A stretch of 61,000 bases of DNA, from assembly GCA_013003715.1 (NCBI GenBank), contig JABDIN010000028.1:1-61000 (forward strand). The letters run 5' to 3'. The position numbers and the translations under genes are program-made. A model generated the notes under the pieces. It did no database searches. It was not told the origin of the DNA and saw only the letters and a list, made by a program, of their open reading frames with translations. Positions 18,595-27,657 of this stretch are shown here, in pieces (within the stretch, counting starts at the first letter, position 1; each line of letters starts with the position of its first letter). Source of the DNA: Desulfobacteraceae bacterium. Its GTDB lineage: Bacteria; Desulfobacterota; Desulfobacteria; Desulfobacterales; Desulfosarcinaceae.

Positions 18595-18853
18595 GTGGAA
18601 CTCCCATACGAATTATATATTTTGGTGATGCAGATCGGACATAATCTGACTTTATTCAATACTATTATCGTATAGATTGGCGAAAACTTGACCCCCTGAT
18701 TTCAGGCATTAGAGAATTGACCGCGCTTTCTTGCCGGTTACGGGAACGGAACAGAGGTAACGGTTTGTAATACATTACCTAATGGGGGACAAGGGGGTGT
18801 CAGAAAAAATTCGGCGGAATTTCAAGGCCGTGGAACGGTGCGCTTTGCCGACC

Positions 18854-20101
18854 TCAAAAGCGTTCAACCCGATATGGTGCCGGGTCAATGTGAGGGGCTT
18901 GACCGGTGATCAGTTCAGCGATGAGTTTTCCGGTACCGGGTGCCATGGAGATACCGGTCATGCCGTGGCCGGTGGCCAGAAAAAGGTTTTTATGCTCAGG
19001 TGCCGGACCGATGATCGGCAGATCGTCATATGTCATGGGACGAAGCGATGTCCATTCTTCCTCCACCCTGTCGCCCACCGGGGACTTCAGATATTCGCCG
19101 GCCACCCGTCGCAAATATGCCAGCCGCTGTCTCTTCAATGTCAGGTCAAAACCGGAAAATTCCATGATGCTGCCCAATCGGTATCCGTTGGAAAACGGCG
19201 TGGCCACGACTTTCCGCTCACAAAAATAGCAAGGGATTTCGGGACACGGTGTGGGGCGGCTCATGGTGATACTGTATCCTTTCCCCGGTTGAATGGGCAG
19301 TTTGATGGACAGGGGCCTGGTGAGACCCGGCGACCATGCACCGGCAGCCATAACACAGGTGTCGAACGCATACCTGCCTTTTGACGTGAGAGCACCGGTT
19401 ATCCTGCCGCGGGTGGCCTCCAAACTCAGTACCTCGCACTCTTCGACGATATCAGCTCCTTTGTTTCTCAGCTCGGTGCTCCAGGATTTGATCAGACTGT
19501 CGGGCCGCAGGTGAGTGTCGGCGGAATGGTGCCAGGCACCGTAAACATCGTATTTTAGAGCGGGTTCAAGAGCGTGCAGTTCCCGGCCGACCACCGGGCT
19601 TGCGCCCAAACCATAGGGCTCAAGAATGGCGTTGGTCCCCGCGTATTTCTCCATCAACCGCGCGTCCTTGTAAACCATCAGAATACCTTTTTCCGCCCAG
19701 TCACAGTGAATCCGACCATCAGCCAACAGCTTGTCATATAGCCATCTGGAGTGCCTGAGGAGACTGTCGCGGGCGGAGACGGCGTGCTGCAAATGGCGCC
19801 GGTTGCATTTGCCGGCAAACATCAACAGCCAGGCCAATAGCCCCGGGTCCGGGATTGGTTTGAAATAGAGTGCGGTGGTGCCATGGATTTTACGCAGAAT
19901 CTCCGCCCGAATCGCCCCTGGGGCACACATTGGCAAAAGGTCACTGGTGAATACCAGACCGCAGTTGCCGTGGGAGGCACCGGAACCCAAGGTCTCTTTT
20001 TCGATGACACACACTTTTCGTCCGGCAATGAGCAGGTAATGGGCACAGGCCAGCCCGATCACTCCCCCACCGACGATGAGTACGTCATATTGCTTTTTCA
20101 T
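18854..20101 (-). CDS. FAD-dependent oxidoreductase, D-amino acid dehydrogenase (DadA) family
   Basis: A 415-residue DAO-fold flavoprotein. The Rossmann motif VLIVGGGVIGLACAHYL at the N-terminus binds FAD. GSGASHGNCGLV follows, and the C-terminus has RPMTYDDLPIIGPA and NLFLATGHGMTGISMAPGTGK, as in DadA and related glycine/sarcosine oxidases. These oxidise D-amino acids to 2-oxo acids. The gene abuts the NhaD gene: its ATG is directly before the NhaD stop on the same strand, so the two are co-translated. Substrate preference is inferred. Confidence 0.82.
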   Translation of the reverse strand: MKKQYDVLIVGGGVIGLACAHYLLIAGRKVCVIEKETLGSGASHGNCGLVFTSDLLPMCAPGAIRAEILRKIHGTTALYFKPIPDPGLLAWLLMFAGKCNRRHLQHAVSARDSLLRHSRWLYDKLLADGRIHCDWAEKGILMVYKDARLMEKYAGTNAILEPYGLGASPVVGRELHALEPALKYDVYGAWHHSADTHLRPDSLIKSWSTELRNKGADIVEECEVLSLEATRGRITGALTSKGRYAFDTCVMAAGAWSPGLTRPLSIKLPIQPGKGYSITMSRPTPCPEIPCYFCERKVVATPFSNGYRLGSIMEFSGFDLTLKRQRLAYLRRVAGEYLKSPVGDRVEEEWTSLRPMTYDDLPIIGPAPEHKNLFLATGHGMTGISMAPGTGKLIAELITGQAPHIDPAPYRVERF

Positions 20102-21955
20102 TTAAAATGATTTCGCGTTAATGAACAGGTGGCAGAGGATACTCGCCACGTAGCCAAGGGCGATGACCGGTGCCCATTTCAGGTGCACACCAAAGGTGTA
20201 GGTACCCCGGGCCGCTCCCATCAGGGCCACACCGGCTGCAGAGCCGACAGCCAGCATACTGCCCCCGGTACCGGCTGTGAGGGTAACCAGCAGCCATTGT
20301 CCATGGGACATTTCCGGATCCATGGTCAACACGGCGAACATGACCGGTATGTTGTCGATGATCGCCGACAGTACACCCACCAGGGAATTGGCGATGGTAT
20401 CGCCCAGACCGGTATAAAGCCAGCCGGACACCAGGCCGAGGTAGCCGAATTCCGACAATCCGCCTACGCATAGAATGACGCCGTAAAAAAAGAGAAGCGT
20501 GTCCCATTCGGCCCGGGCGATTCTTTTCATCAGGTCGAATTGAGAGGCTTTATCCTTGTGTTTGGTATAGTCGCGAAGCGTCTCCACTACACCGATAACA
20601 CCGCCTGTTTCGTCTTTTATCGGTGCTGCCGAAATGGACAACCATTTGCCCTCGTCCGACAGATCCGGAAAGAAAGCGGCGGTTTCGTAAGCATGTTGGA
20701 TATTCGGCAGTGCGCGGTGGTGGCCGTTATAATGCTTACCGATTTGTTCCTTGGAAAAATTTTCCAGAACAAGATCCGCCAGAATCAGCCTCTCCCTTTT
20801 ATAAAACGGAAACCAGTGTCTCCGGGTACCGATCACATCCTTTGCTTCGACATTGGAAAGCTTCTCCATGGCGGTATTCCAATGGGTTACGAGGTGGTCG
20901 TTATCGATAACAAAGGTTGGGTCGGGATAATCCTGAATAAACTTAAAGAGGCCTTTTTTCCGGTTGATTAAAGGATAAAGGGGATGCAGATCTTCATGGG
21001 GGCGTTGACCGAGGATGCTGTCATACTTGCCTTCCCGGCCTTCGACCTTTTTAACGTAAAAGGAAAATATGCCGAGATAGCCGAGCCCCAGCATCATACC
21101 GGCGGCCGGCGGTAAATGCAGAAAATTGTGGAAGGATACCGCTGTGAAAATGGTGGCCAGAAACAGGAACATGATCCGCAGGGCCCCGAATTTAAGTTTT
21201 ATTTTTTCATCATTTGCTGCCGGATTCGCGTTTTCGATGGCGAAATTCATGAAAACGGCCGGAATGAGCCAATTGATCAAGGACGGAATAAAAATAGCAA
21301 AAAACTCACCGAAAGCCACTTTACCTTTTTGCCATACCATAAGCGTCGTAATATCGCCGAACGGAGAGAAAGCGCCGCCCGCATTGGCTGCCACAACAAT
21401 ATTGATGCAGGCCAGGGCGACGAACTTTTTATTTCCCGCCCCAACCGCCATGACCACCGCTCCCATCAATAAGGCGGTGGTCAGGTTGTCTGCAATTGGA
21501 GAGATGACAAAGGCCAGGGCGCCGGTGATCCAAAAGATCTTTCGTAATGAATATCCTTGGGAAACCAGGTATACGCGAAGGGCCTGGAACACATTTCGTT
21601 CTTCAAGGGCATTGATATACGTCATGGCCGCCAGAAGAAAGAGAAAGAGCTCCGCATATTCCAACAGACTGTGTTTAATCGCTTCATGGGCGGTGTGCGT
21701 ATCGCCGATGGTGTTGTAGGCAAGCGCCACCAGTATCCAAATGATGCCGGCAGCCAGGATGACCGGTTTGCTTTTCCGCAGATGAATTGAATTTTCCAGG
21801 GGGACCAGCGAGTAAGCCAAAACAAAAAGCATCACCCCCAGATAACCATAAACCGAGGATGTGAAATCTACGGCGGCGGCAACGGTGCTCCCTTCGGATG
21901 CCCATAACAAAGCGGGAGATGTCAGTATTGCAATAATCGTAAATATTATTTTCAT
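20102..21955 (-). CDS. nhaD: NhaD-type Na+/H+ antiporter with an inserted PAS domain
   Basis: A sodium/proton antiporter of the NhaD/ion transporter superfamily. The start is the ATG at 21955, directly after the stop of the upstream gene, and gives a signal-like N-terminus (KIIFTIIAILTSPALLWA). Membrane halves of about 30-320 and 490-615 carry the motifs SPIADNLTTALLMG, NAGGAFSPFGDITTLMVW and, in the second half, LSAIIDNIPVMFAVL and AGTGGSMLAVGSAAGVALMG. Between them (about 335-465) lies a soluble PAS domain with QDYPDPTFVIDNDHLVTHWN, AMEKLSNVEAKDVIG and the PAC-like ISAAPIKDETGGVIGVVETLRD. A PAS domain inside the transporter is unusual; it may sense redox state or a ligand and gate transport. 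Confidence 0.88.
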   Translation of the reverse strand: MKIIFTIIAILTSPALLWASEGSTVAAAVDFTSSVYGYLGVMLFVLAYSLVPLENSIHLRKSKPVILAAGIIWILVALAYNTIGDTHTAHEAIKHSLLEYAELFLFLLAAMTYINALEERNVFQALRVYLVSQGYSLRKIFWITGALAFVISPIADNLTTALLMGAVVMAVGAGNKKFVALACINIVVAANAGGAFSPFGDITTLMVWQKGKVAFGEFFAIFIPSLINWLIPAVFMNFAIENANPAANDEKIKLKFGALRIMFLFLATIFTAVSFHNFLHLPPAAGMMLGLGYLGIFSFYVKKVEGREGKYDSILGQRPHEDLHPLYPLINRKKGLFKFIQDYPDPTFVIDNDHLVTHWNTAMEKLSNVEAKDVIGTRRHWFPFYKRERLILADLVLENFSKEQIGKHYNGHHRALPNIQHAYETAAFFPDLSDEGKWLSISAAPIKDETGGVIGVVETLRDYTKHKDKASQFDLMKRIARAEWDTLLFFYGVILCVGGLSEFGYLGLVSGWLYTGLGDTIANSLVGVLSAIIDNIPVMFAVLTMDPEMSHGQWLLVTLTAGTGGSMLAVGSAAGVALMGAARGTYTFGVHLKWAPVIALGYVASILCHLFINAKSF

Positions 21956-21959
21956 TTCC

Positions 21960-22688
21960 TTATTTTCTCTTCCTGAGGATGTAGCTGTTTTCCTTGTCAA
22001 AAGATCCGTTCACCCGGGAGCCGGCGATGGCACCAAGGATTGCTTCCACTGAAGTTTCGAGATCCATTCTGGCCGTATTGATGATCAGATCATAGTGCTT
22101 TGTCTCATCGATATTTTCGTAAAATGAATCTTTTACAAACGCTTTTCGCCGTTTTTCACGTTCTTTTATCCGTTTTTTGGCCTCATCAAGGGTAACCCCG
22201 AATTTAAAAGAGACATTTTTCACCCGGATATCCAGGGGGGCAATGACACGAATACTGAATCTGCCCTGGGCCGGAAGTATGAAATTGGCGCCACGGCCAA
22301 CAATGACAGCTTTACCGACCCTGCCGATAATCTCAACCAACTCTTTGAGATAACGCAGGTAATTGCCTTTATACACATATTTTTTATCCAAAACCGAGGT
22401 GATAAAATCATGAACCGCCGTGGGTCTCTCTTTTTCGATGGCGTCCAGAAAGCTGCTGTCCACATTCGCCAGATTGCTGATGGGGACCAGAATGCTTCTG
22501 TCATAAAGCTTCAGGTCAAGCCGCTTGGCAACCTCTGATGCAATCAAATGCCCGCCACTTCCCGGCTCCATGCAGATGGTGATAACGGGAATATCTTCTT
22601 CCCGGCCGGTTTTTTCAGTTGGAAGCTTTTCCAGTTTTTTATCCAATTCGGACGTAAATTCCTTGATGGACGGATTTTTCTCATTCAT
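21960..22688 (-). CDS. Cytidylate kinase-like protein
   Basis: About 242 residues. The P-loop-like ITICMEPGSGGHLIASEVAKRL lacks the usual GKS/T lysine and resembles the cytidylate kinase-like family (PF13189), which has a GSGG loop. KAVIVGRGANFILP and VIAPLDIRVKNV, together with the arginine/lysine-rich lid AKKRIKEREKRRKAF, match that family. The ATG at 22688 has AAAGGTG seven bases upstream. It begins an apparent three-gene unit with nhaD and the DadA-like gene. The real substrate is unknown; a nucleotide-kinase fold is well supported. Confidence 0.78.
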   Translation of the reverse strand: MNEKNPSIKEFTSELDKKLEKLPTEKTGREEDIPVITICMEPGSGGHLIASEVAKRLDLKLYDRSILVPISNLANVDSSFLDAIEKERPTAVHDFITSVLDKKYVYKGNYLRYLKELVEIIGRVGKAVIVGRGANFILPAQGRFSIRVIAPLDIRVKNVSFKFGVTLDEAKKRIKEREKRRKAFVKDSFYENIDETKHYDLIINTARMDLETSVEAILGAIAGSRVNGSFDKENSYILRKRK

Positions 22689-22909
22689 GATAAACACCTT
22701 TGTTCAAAAATTGATAGATGGTTTATGACTCCCAATGGGTGAGCTGTCGAAATTTATCACCACGGAAGGCCTTGGCAAACCCATCACCGCATCCCTGATC
22801 TTGACCCACTTAAGACTAAACCCCTGAAGAAAGGTATGTCTTTAAACAGCCGGCATTCCCGATCAATGGAATTTTATGCGATGGATTGAATGGATCAGTA
22901 ATGGTTTGG

Positions 22910-23254
22910 TCAGGTTGGGACGTGGTAAGGGGGAGCTCTCAGGCTGAAAGTGGCGCCTGTGGTTTTTATCAGCCAAGAGATAGAAATGAGACAATATTGA
23001 CCTACCCCGAAACGCGGAAGGTAAAATTTGGTGTCATTGAGATCCAGCAAATTGAACAATTGGACTTTCTTCTTATAACTTTCCTTTTTAATACTGATCG
23101 AGTCCTTGATCAGGACATCGTCCATGTTCTCCAGTTCAACTGCAGGCAGTGACGAAAGGCAGGCAAAAGACAGGCTGAGACTCAGTCCCAGAAACAGATA
23201 TACAGAGAGGGTGAAAAGCGAGCTGCCCCTAAAAATTGTGTTTATTATTTTCAT
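22910..23254 (-). CDS. Small putative exported protein, possibly truncated
   Basis: A 114-residue frame whose first 35 residues look like a signal peptide (long hydrophobic run followed by SLPAVELENMDD). The segment after it (ELENMDDVLIKDSISI) is reminiscent of the start of exported proteins in this bacterial group that read roughly LxxMxDxxLsxVtGQ, but the similarity fades quickly and the C-terminus looks unstructured. There is no strong ribosome binding site. It could be a real small protein or the broken head of a longer one. Confidence 0.35.
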   Translation of the reverse strand: MKIINTIFRGSSLFTLSVYLFLGLSLSLSFACLSSLPAVELENMDDVLIKDSISIKKESYKKKVQLFNLLDLNDTKFYLPRFGVGQYCLISISWLIKTTGATFSLRAPPYHVPT

Positions 23255-23515
23255 GAATTACCGACACATTCACGGATTCTTTTCGTTTTTTTCTTTGATA
23301 CGGATCAGTAGCAAAAAAGGCCCCCTTATAGTTTTAATTTCCATAGAGGTCAAGCATAATATTTACCGGCTATTATGGTTGACAAACGATGTTGTGGGAT
23401 TAAACTGGTACACTGAACCGGAGCCGGTAGTCCTCTGGTGGCACAATTCCTAATATCGGCTGTCAAGGCTTCCGCTTTAATTGTATACCCATGGACACTT
23501 ATATCCGGAGTCATC

Positions 23516-24256
23516 ATGGCCACTGAAATCGACGGCATTCGCGTACTCGACGGCACCACAGACATCCTTGTTGCTGCGCCCCACGGCCCCTTTGCCAATA
23601 ACGACTATCAAAACGATATACGAACCGGTCTCATCGTGGAACGTATTCAGGGGCTGCTGGGCTGCACAGCCGTCATCAACGACCGTTTCCTTAAGCCCAC
23701 GCTGGATATCCCCAAAAGCCGGAAACACTATCTTCTGGATATGTTCAAAACCGGCAATGCCAAAAAAGTCGCGGGTTATCTTGAACGGATCCGGCAGGTT
23801 GCGGACACCGGGGGTAAAACCATTGTGGTGTGGGTGCACGGTATTGCCGACAAGGTGGCCATCACCCAAGGCCGGGAACACGCCGAAGCGGGTCTGTTCG
23901 ACAAATCACCGGATCAATTGCACGCACTCGTTGGCTATGGCCAGGGCGGCGATCCGAAAACCGGCGACCAGCGGGATAACCATACCGCTGCCCGACAGAC
24001 AGTTGAACGCTTCAGAGATGAATTGACCGGAAGCGGCATGACAACCCTGTTGACCCGTGAGAACGGTGGTAATTTCCGGGGCCGGGACGTCAAGCGCCTG
24101 AACCAGTGGTTTTTACAGCAGGGCTTTGGCTTTGATCAAGTGGAATCCATCCAACTCGAAATTAAAGAGCAGGACTTTCGGGATTCGGACACCAATGCCA
24201 CCGAGGGCGCCCGTATAATAGCAGGCGCCTTGAAAGCTGTTGTTGATCGCTGCTGA
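23516..24256 (+). CDS. N-formylglutamate amidohydrolase-like protein
   Basis: A 246-residue protein. ILVAAPHGPFANNDYQNDI near the start resembles the metal-binding PHGG segment of N-formylglutamate amidohydrolases (PF05013), with NDRFLKPTLDI next. The C-terminal SIQLEIKEQDFRDS resembles the substrate-binding block of the same family. The start at 23516 has GGAG six bases upstream; the frame is open to 23438, but that part is not family-like. These hydrolases release formate or other acyl groups from amino acids. It stands alone, without histidine-degradation neighbours, so the substrate is open. Confidence 0.6.
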   Translation: MATEIDGIRVLDGTTDILVAAPHGPFANNDYQNDIRTGLIVERIQGLLGCTAVINDRFLKPTLDIPKSRKHYLLDMFKTGNAKKVAGYLERIRQVADTGGKTIVVWVHGIADKVAITQGREHAEAGLFDKSPDQLHALVGYGQGGDPKTGDQRDNHTAARQTVERFRDELTGSGMTTLLTRENGGNFRGRDVKRLNQWFLQQGFGFDQVESIQLEIKEQDFRDSDTNATEGARIIAGALKAVVDRC

Positions 24257-24352
24257 ACGAAGTTGGCCTGCCAATCCGGTGTCTTGACGATCTGAAAGCT
24301 GGAAAAATCGTGTCCGGGTGCTATACCTTTCACGCACAAGCATCCCTGTTGT

Positions 24353-24688
24353 TTAATTAAAATTAAGAATCATGCTGTCCTTGGGCACGAACGGCCGGTG
24401 ATGCCACCGCGTTTTCCTGGCCACAAATCCGGGAACCACGAGGCCGGAGTCGAATGACGCGTAGTCTATAAATGTCCGGCCGTCAATGCGCACCTTCATG
24501 CCCTTCACTGGTTTTCTTAGAAGAATCAAGGCATTAACTTCATCATAAGCCTGTTTAACATCCGTGTAACCCATTTTCTCCGCATATCTGCCAATGTTCA
24601 CTTCCATATAATGTCGTGAATCATCGGACATCAGACCGCCATAATCCATGTCCATCTTCGTCAGCACCTCTTCCAGATTCTTTTTCAT
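24353..24688 (-). CDS. Hypothetical protein
   Basis: About 111 residues. The ATG at 24688 is preceded by GGAGGT at five bases, strong evidence that it is translated. The sequence is mixed alpha/beta, with MKKNLEEVLTKMDMDYGGL, a tyrosine-rich middle and a basic RKTRWHHRPFVP near the end. No signal peptide or membrane segment. I do not recognise the family. It converges on the amidohydrolase-like gene across about 100 bases. Confidence 0.65.
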   Translation of the reverse strand: MKKNLEEVLTKMDMDYGGLMSDDSRHYMEVNIGRYAEKMGYTDVKQAYDEVNALILLRKPVKGMKVRIDGRTFIDYASFDSGLVVPGFVARKTRWHHRPFVPKDSMILNFN

Positions 24689-24808
24689 GACAACCTCCAT
24701 TCAATTATGATGAAAGGCAAAAAACCGATCTGTTAAAAAATTGTCATGAAAACCTAACAATCAATGGGGAAAAATCGAGGTTACAATGATAGCAATTAAC
24801 TATCATAT

Positions 24809-26611
24809 TTAGCCGACCAATGACTCCATCTCGTCGATCATCCCCGATAGTGCCTCAAAGGCCCGTTCAATGGGTTCAGGGGATGACATATCCACACCGG
24901 CTAGTTTTAAGGCGTCCAGGGGATAGACGGCGTTACCGGCTTTTAAAAAGCTCAGGTAGTCGCCCTCAGCCCCGGTTTCCCGGTTTAAGACACGGTTGCT
25001 CAATGCTGCGGCACCGGCAATACCGATGCCGTATTGATAAACATAATAGTCGTAGTATAAATGGACGAAGGTGGCCCAGGTGATGCCGACACGATTCCGG
25101 TCCACCTGCATGTGTCCGCCGTAACCTTCTTCGAACAGATCGGCCATGATCGCGATCATGTCATCAGCACTCAATCCCTTTCCGTTCTCCACCCGCTCAT
25201 GGGTTTCCACTTCAAACCGCGCCAGGGTCGGCATGATAAAGAAATAACGGTGAAAATTATACAAGGCCTCTTCGATGACAGCCAGCTTGAAAGTTTTATC
25301 TGCATCCATGGACAGCAGGTGGCGGCGCACCATGGCCTGGTGAAAGTTGGAAGCCACCTCGGCAATGAAGGTTGAATAGCCGCAGTATATGATCGGCTGA
25401 GTCTGCCAGGTGAGCCATGAGTGCATGGAGTGGCCCAGTTCATGGGCCAGGGTGCTCAAACCGGTAACGGTGTCATCATAGCTCATGAGGATAAATGGAT
25501 GCATGCCAGGTGCACCGTCGGAAAAGGCGCCGCCCATTTTCCCCTTGTTGGGATAGACATCCACCCACCGCTCGTTCAACACCCCATTGCGCATCGTTTC
25601 CACATAATCGGTTCCCAAGGGTGCTAATCCCTGGCATATCCACTCCACGGCCTGTTCAAAGGGTATTTTCGGAGAATCCGTGGCCAGGGGTGCCCAGATA
25701 TCATAGGGCGCCAGATCATCCAGGCCCAGAACACGCTGCCGGAAACGCCAATACCGGTGCCAGGTCGGCAGGTTTTTTTTGAAGGTATCGATATAATTAT
25801 GAAATACGGTCACCGGCACATTGTCCGCAAACATGGCTGCGGCCAGGGAGGACTCCTGCCGGCGCGCCTGCATTAAAAATATGTTCTGTTTGATATTGGT
25901 TTCAAGTAACCCGGCCAGGGTGTTCTTATGGGCAAGGTAGGTGTCGGTGTAATTTTCCCATGCGGATCGCCGAACCATACGATCCCCGGACTGCATGGCG
26001 GTGGCGATGGAACCCTGGAAAACCGCCATCGGAGACCCATCCGAGTCTTTCGCCGCAGGAAATGTAAAATCCACATCGGTCAGCCGTCCGGCGGTACTGG
26101 CGACACCGGAAAAAGGCTCGGAAACCAGGCCGAGCAGTTCCTCCACTTCCGGTGACCGCAGATGTTTCTGGTTTCGGAAAAGATTGTTCAGATAGTGCTC
26201 GTATTTGGCCAGTACGGGATTAGCTGCCATCCAGCCGGAGAGGGTCTTTTGACCGATAGCCACCAGTTCCGGTTCTATAAAGGCCGTAGCTGCCTTGAAT
26301 TGACCCATCAGGGCTTCCGCCTGCCCACAGAATCGAGCGGTGTCCTGGACCGACATATCCACCTTGCCGGCCATAAAGGCATAACTATTGATCGTCCAGA
26401 CCCGCTTGTACAGCGCCTGATAATCATCCATTACCGCTTCAAAAACCGCTGCGCCGTTCCTGAGCGACCCCTTACGCACGGAGAAGGCGTTCAGGTCGGA
26501 CCGGAGGCCAAGCCGTTCTTTGTCCGCCGCTGCCAACGATGGAAAAACACTTTCCGCGTTCCATTTGTACTTACCATCAACCTGTTCCCGTGATTGAATT
26601 GTAACGTCCAT
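24809..26611 (-). CDS. pepF: Oligoendopeptidase F (M3 family metallopeptidase)
   Basis: About 600 residues. The zinc motif HELGHSMHSW in the C-terminal third, with the downstream glutamate segment FIAEVASNFHQAM, defines the M3B peptidase family, which cuts short peptides in the cytoplasm. The N-terminal helical part begins KYKWNAESVFPSL, as PepF usually does. The ATG at 26611 has GGAGGTGAT directly upstream, which decides the start over the GTG two codons earlier. The gene appears single. Confidence 0.93.
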   Translation of the reverse strand: MDVTIQSREQVDGKYKWNAESVFPSLAAADKERLGLRSDLNAFSVRKGSLRNGAAVFEAVMDDYQALYKRVWTINSYAFMAGKVDMSVQDTARFCGQAEALMGQFKAATAFIEPELVAIGQKTLSGWMAANPVLAKYEHYLNNLFRNQKHLRSPEVEELLGLVSEPFSGVASTAGRLTDVDFTFPAAKDSDGSPMAVFQGSIATAMQSGDRMVRRSAWENYTDTYLAHKNTLAGLLETNIKQNIFLMQARRQESSLAAAMFADNVPVTVFHNYIDTFKKNLPTWHRYWRFRQRVLGLDDLAPYDIWAPLATDSPKIPFEQAVEWICQGLAPLGTDYVETMRNGVLNERWVDVYPNKGKMGGAFSDGAPGMHPFILMSYDDTVTGLSTLAHELGHSMHSWLTWQTQPIIYCGYSTFIAEVASNFHQAMVRRHLLSMDADKTFKLAVIEEALYNFHRYFFIMPTLARFEVETHERVENGKGLSADDMIAIMADLFEEGYGGHMQVDRNRVGITWATFVHLYYDYYVYQYGIGIAGAAALSNRVLNRETGAEGDYLSFLKAGNAVYPLDALKLAGVDMSSPEPIERAFEALSGMIDEMESLVG

Positions 26612-26826
26612 TATCACCTCCGCTATATTGTTATTTCGTTGATAATCGTTTGGATTCGGGTATTATGACAATTGAATTCTCTTAAATCAAACAATATGAA
26701 TGTCCTTGATGTGAATGAATTGGCCAATTATACTCATACATTCTGTGCAATGGCGGATGTTCATCCGGGAATCAGTGTCACACCGGAGAGGTGATCCACG
26801 AAACATTATAAAAGGAATAACGACGT

Positions 26827-27147
26827 ATGAGTGTTTCAAAAAGAATCCTGGTGGAGGTCATGTATAAAGCCGATTATTGCCTCCCGTGTTTTTATATGGA
26901 TGAAACTGTCCGGGAAATCCTTCCCAAATACAAGGACCAGGTGGAGTACCAAAAGGTGAATTTTTTGGGCAATGGCAAAAAGCGGTTCCTGGAATTGTCC
27001 TGCGAGTTATTCGGTAAGGAAAATGTATATAAAAACTGCCGCCTGGCCCCCATTCCGTCGTTGTTTATCGATGGCCGGCTGATTTTCGATGCCATTCCGC
27101 CATTGTTCGAGCTCGAGGAGGCTATCGAAGAAGCCCTGGCCGGATAA
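26827..27147 (+). CDS. Small thioredoxin-fold protein with C-L-P-C motif
   Basis: A 106-residue thioredoxin-like protein. The redox motif is C18-L-P-C21 in ADYCLPCFYMDETV, followed by a helix and the strand VEYQKVNF. The cis-proline loop reads APIPSLFIDGRLIF. No signal peptide, so it should be cytoplasmic. It is a clear paralogue of the next gene, 18 bases downstream, where the first cysteine position is a TGA codon (C-L-P-C aligns with U-I-P-C; EYQKVN with QYRRVI; APIPSLFIDG with APVPAICING). The partner is unknown; a thiol-disulfide relay with the neighbour or with the diheme protein is possible. Confidence 0.8.
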   Translation: MSVSKRILVEVMYKADYCLPCFYMDETVREILPKYKDQVEYQKVNFLGNGKKRFLELSCELFGKENVYKNCRLAPIPSLFIDGRLIFDAIPPLFELEEAIEEALAG

Positions 27148-27165
27148 AACTGGAAAAGGTCTGTT

Positions 27166-27465
27166 ATGTTAACCGAACCCATTGTTCTCGAGCTCTTACA
27201 CGAAGGGCCGCACTGAATCCCCTGCGAATACATGGCCCGTGTGGTCGAAACGGTTCTTCCCGCTTTTAAGGACAAAATCCAATACCGGCGGGTCATCACC
27301 AAGGATCTTGCCGGCGCCCTCCGCTACGAAGAGATATCAAAACACCTTGGCCGGCCGGCACCGGTTCCCGCCATCTGCATCAACGGTGAACTGGTATTCG
27401 ATACCACCCCCGGTGTGGAAGAACTCCAGGGGTACCTGGACGATCTTCTCACCCCTTCCGTTTGA
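27166..27465 (+). CDS. Candidate selenoprotein: thioredoxin-fold protein with U-I-P-C motif (Sec encoded by TGA 27214-27216)
   Basis: The frame begins at the ATG at 27166, with GGAAAAGG seven bases upstream, and reads 16 codons to an in-frame TGA at 27214-27216. It continues without interruption as IPCEYMARVVETVLPAF to a TGA at 27463-27465, 99 residues in all if the internal TGA is read. The TGA falls exactly at the first redox position: the upstream paralogue has CLPCFYMDE where this gene has TGA-IPCEYMAR. A cis-proline loop APVPAICING follows. A hairpin with a GGTCG apical loop lies 26 bases after the TGA, in the bacterial SECIS range. Without recoding, only a 77-residue protein from the ATG at 27232 would exist, lacking the active site. 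Confidence 0.8.
27232..27258 (+). promoter_or_regulatory. Candidate bacterial SECIS hairpin
   Basis: Immediately 3' of the in-frame TGA at 27214, CCGT (27237-27240) pairs with ACGG (27250-27253), capped by a T-A pair and the apical loop GGTCG (27243-27247). Weaker pairs extend the stem outward to 27232-27258. A loop carrying G-G-U-C about 15-37 bases after the UGA is the feature SelB recognises in bacterial mRNAs. It lies within the coding sequence, as expected in bacteria. Confidence 0.6.
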
Positions 27466-27657
27466 CGCTACCCCCTTTTTCCGCCCGCAGTCTGCTGCAT
27501 TTTACCCATCCAGGCACCCGTTCCGTGTCGGAAATCATCGCTATCCGTCGTTATCTGTAATCACGAATAATCCCATTGATTGGACGGGCGCTACAAGATT
27601 ATTTACTTCTCATTGAATAACCTAGAATGAAAATCAAACCAACAGGAGGAAAGTGGG

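Noticed and set aside
27232-27465. Separate 77-residue thioredoxin-like gene starting at the internal ATG
   Set aside because: The ATG at 27232 has no ribosome binding site, and the product would lack the active-site motif. The upstream 22 codons in the same frame align with the paralogue and have a proper start, so read-through at TGA explains the data better.
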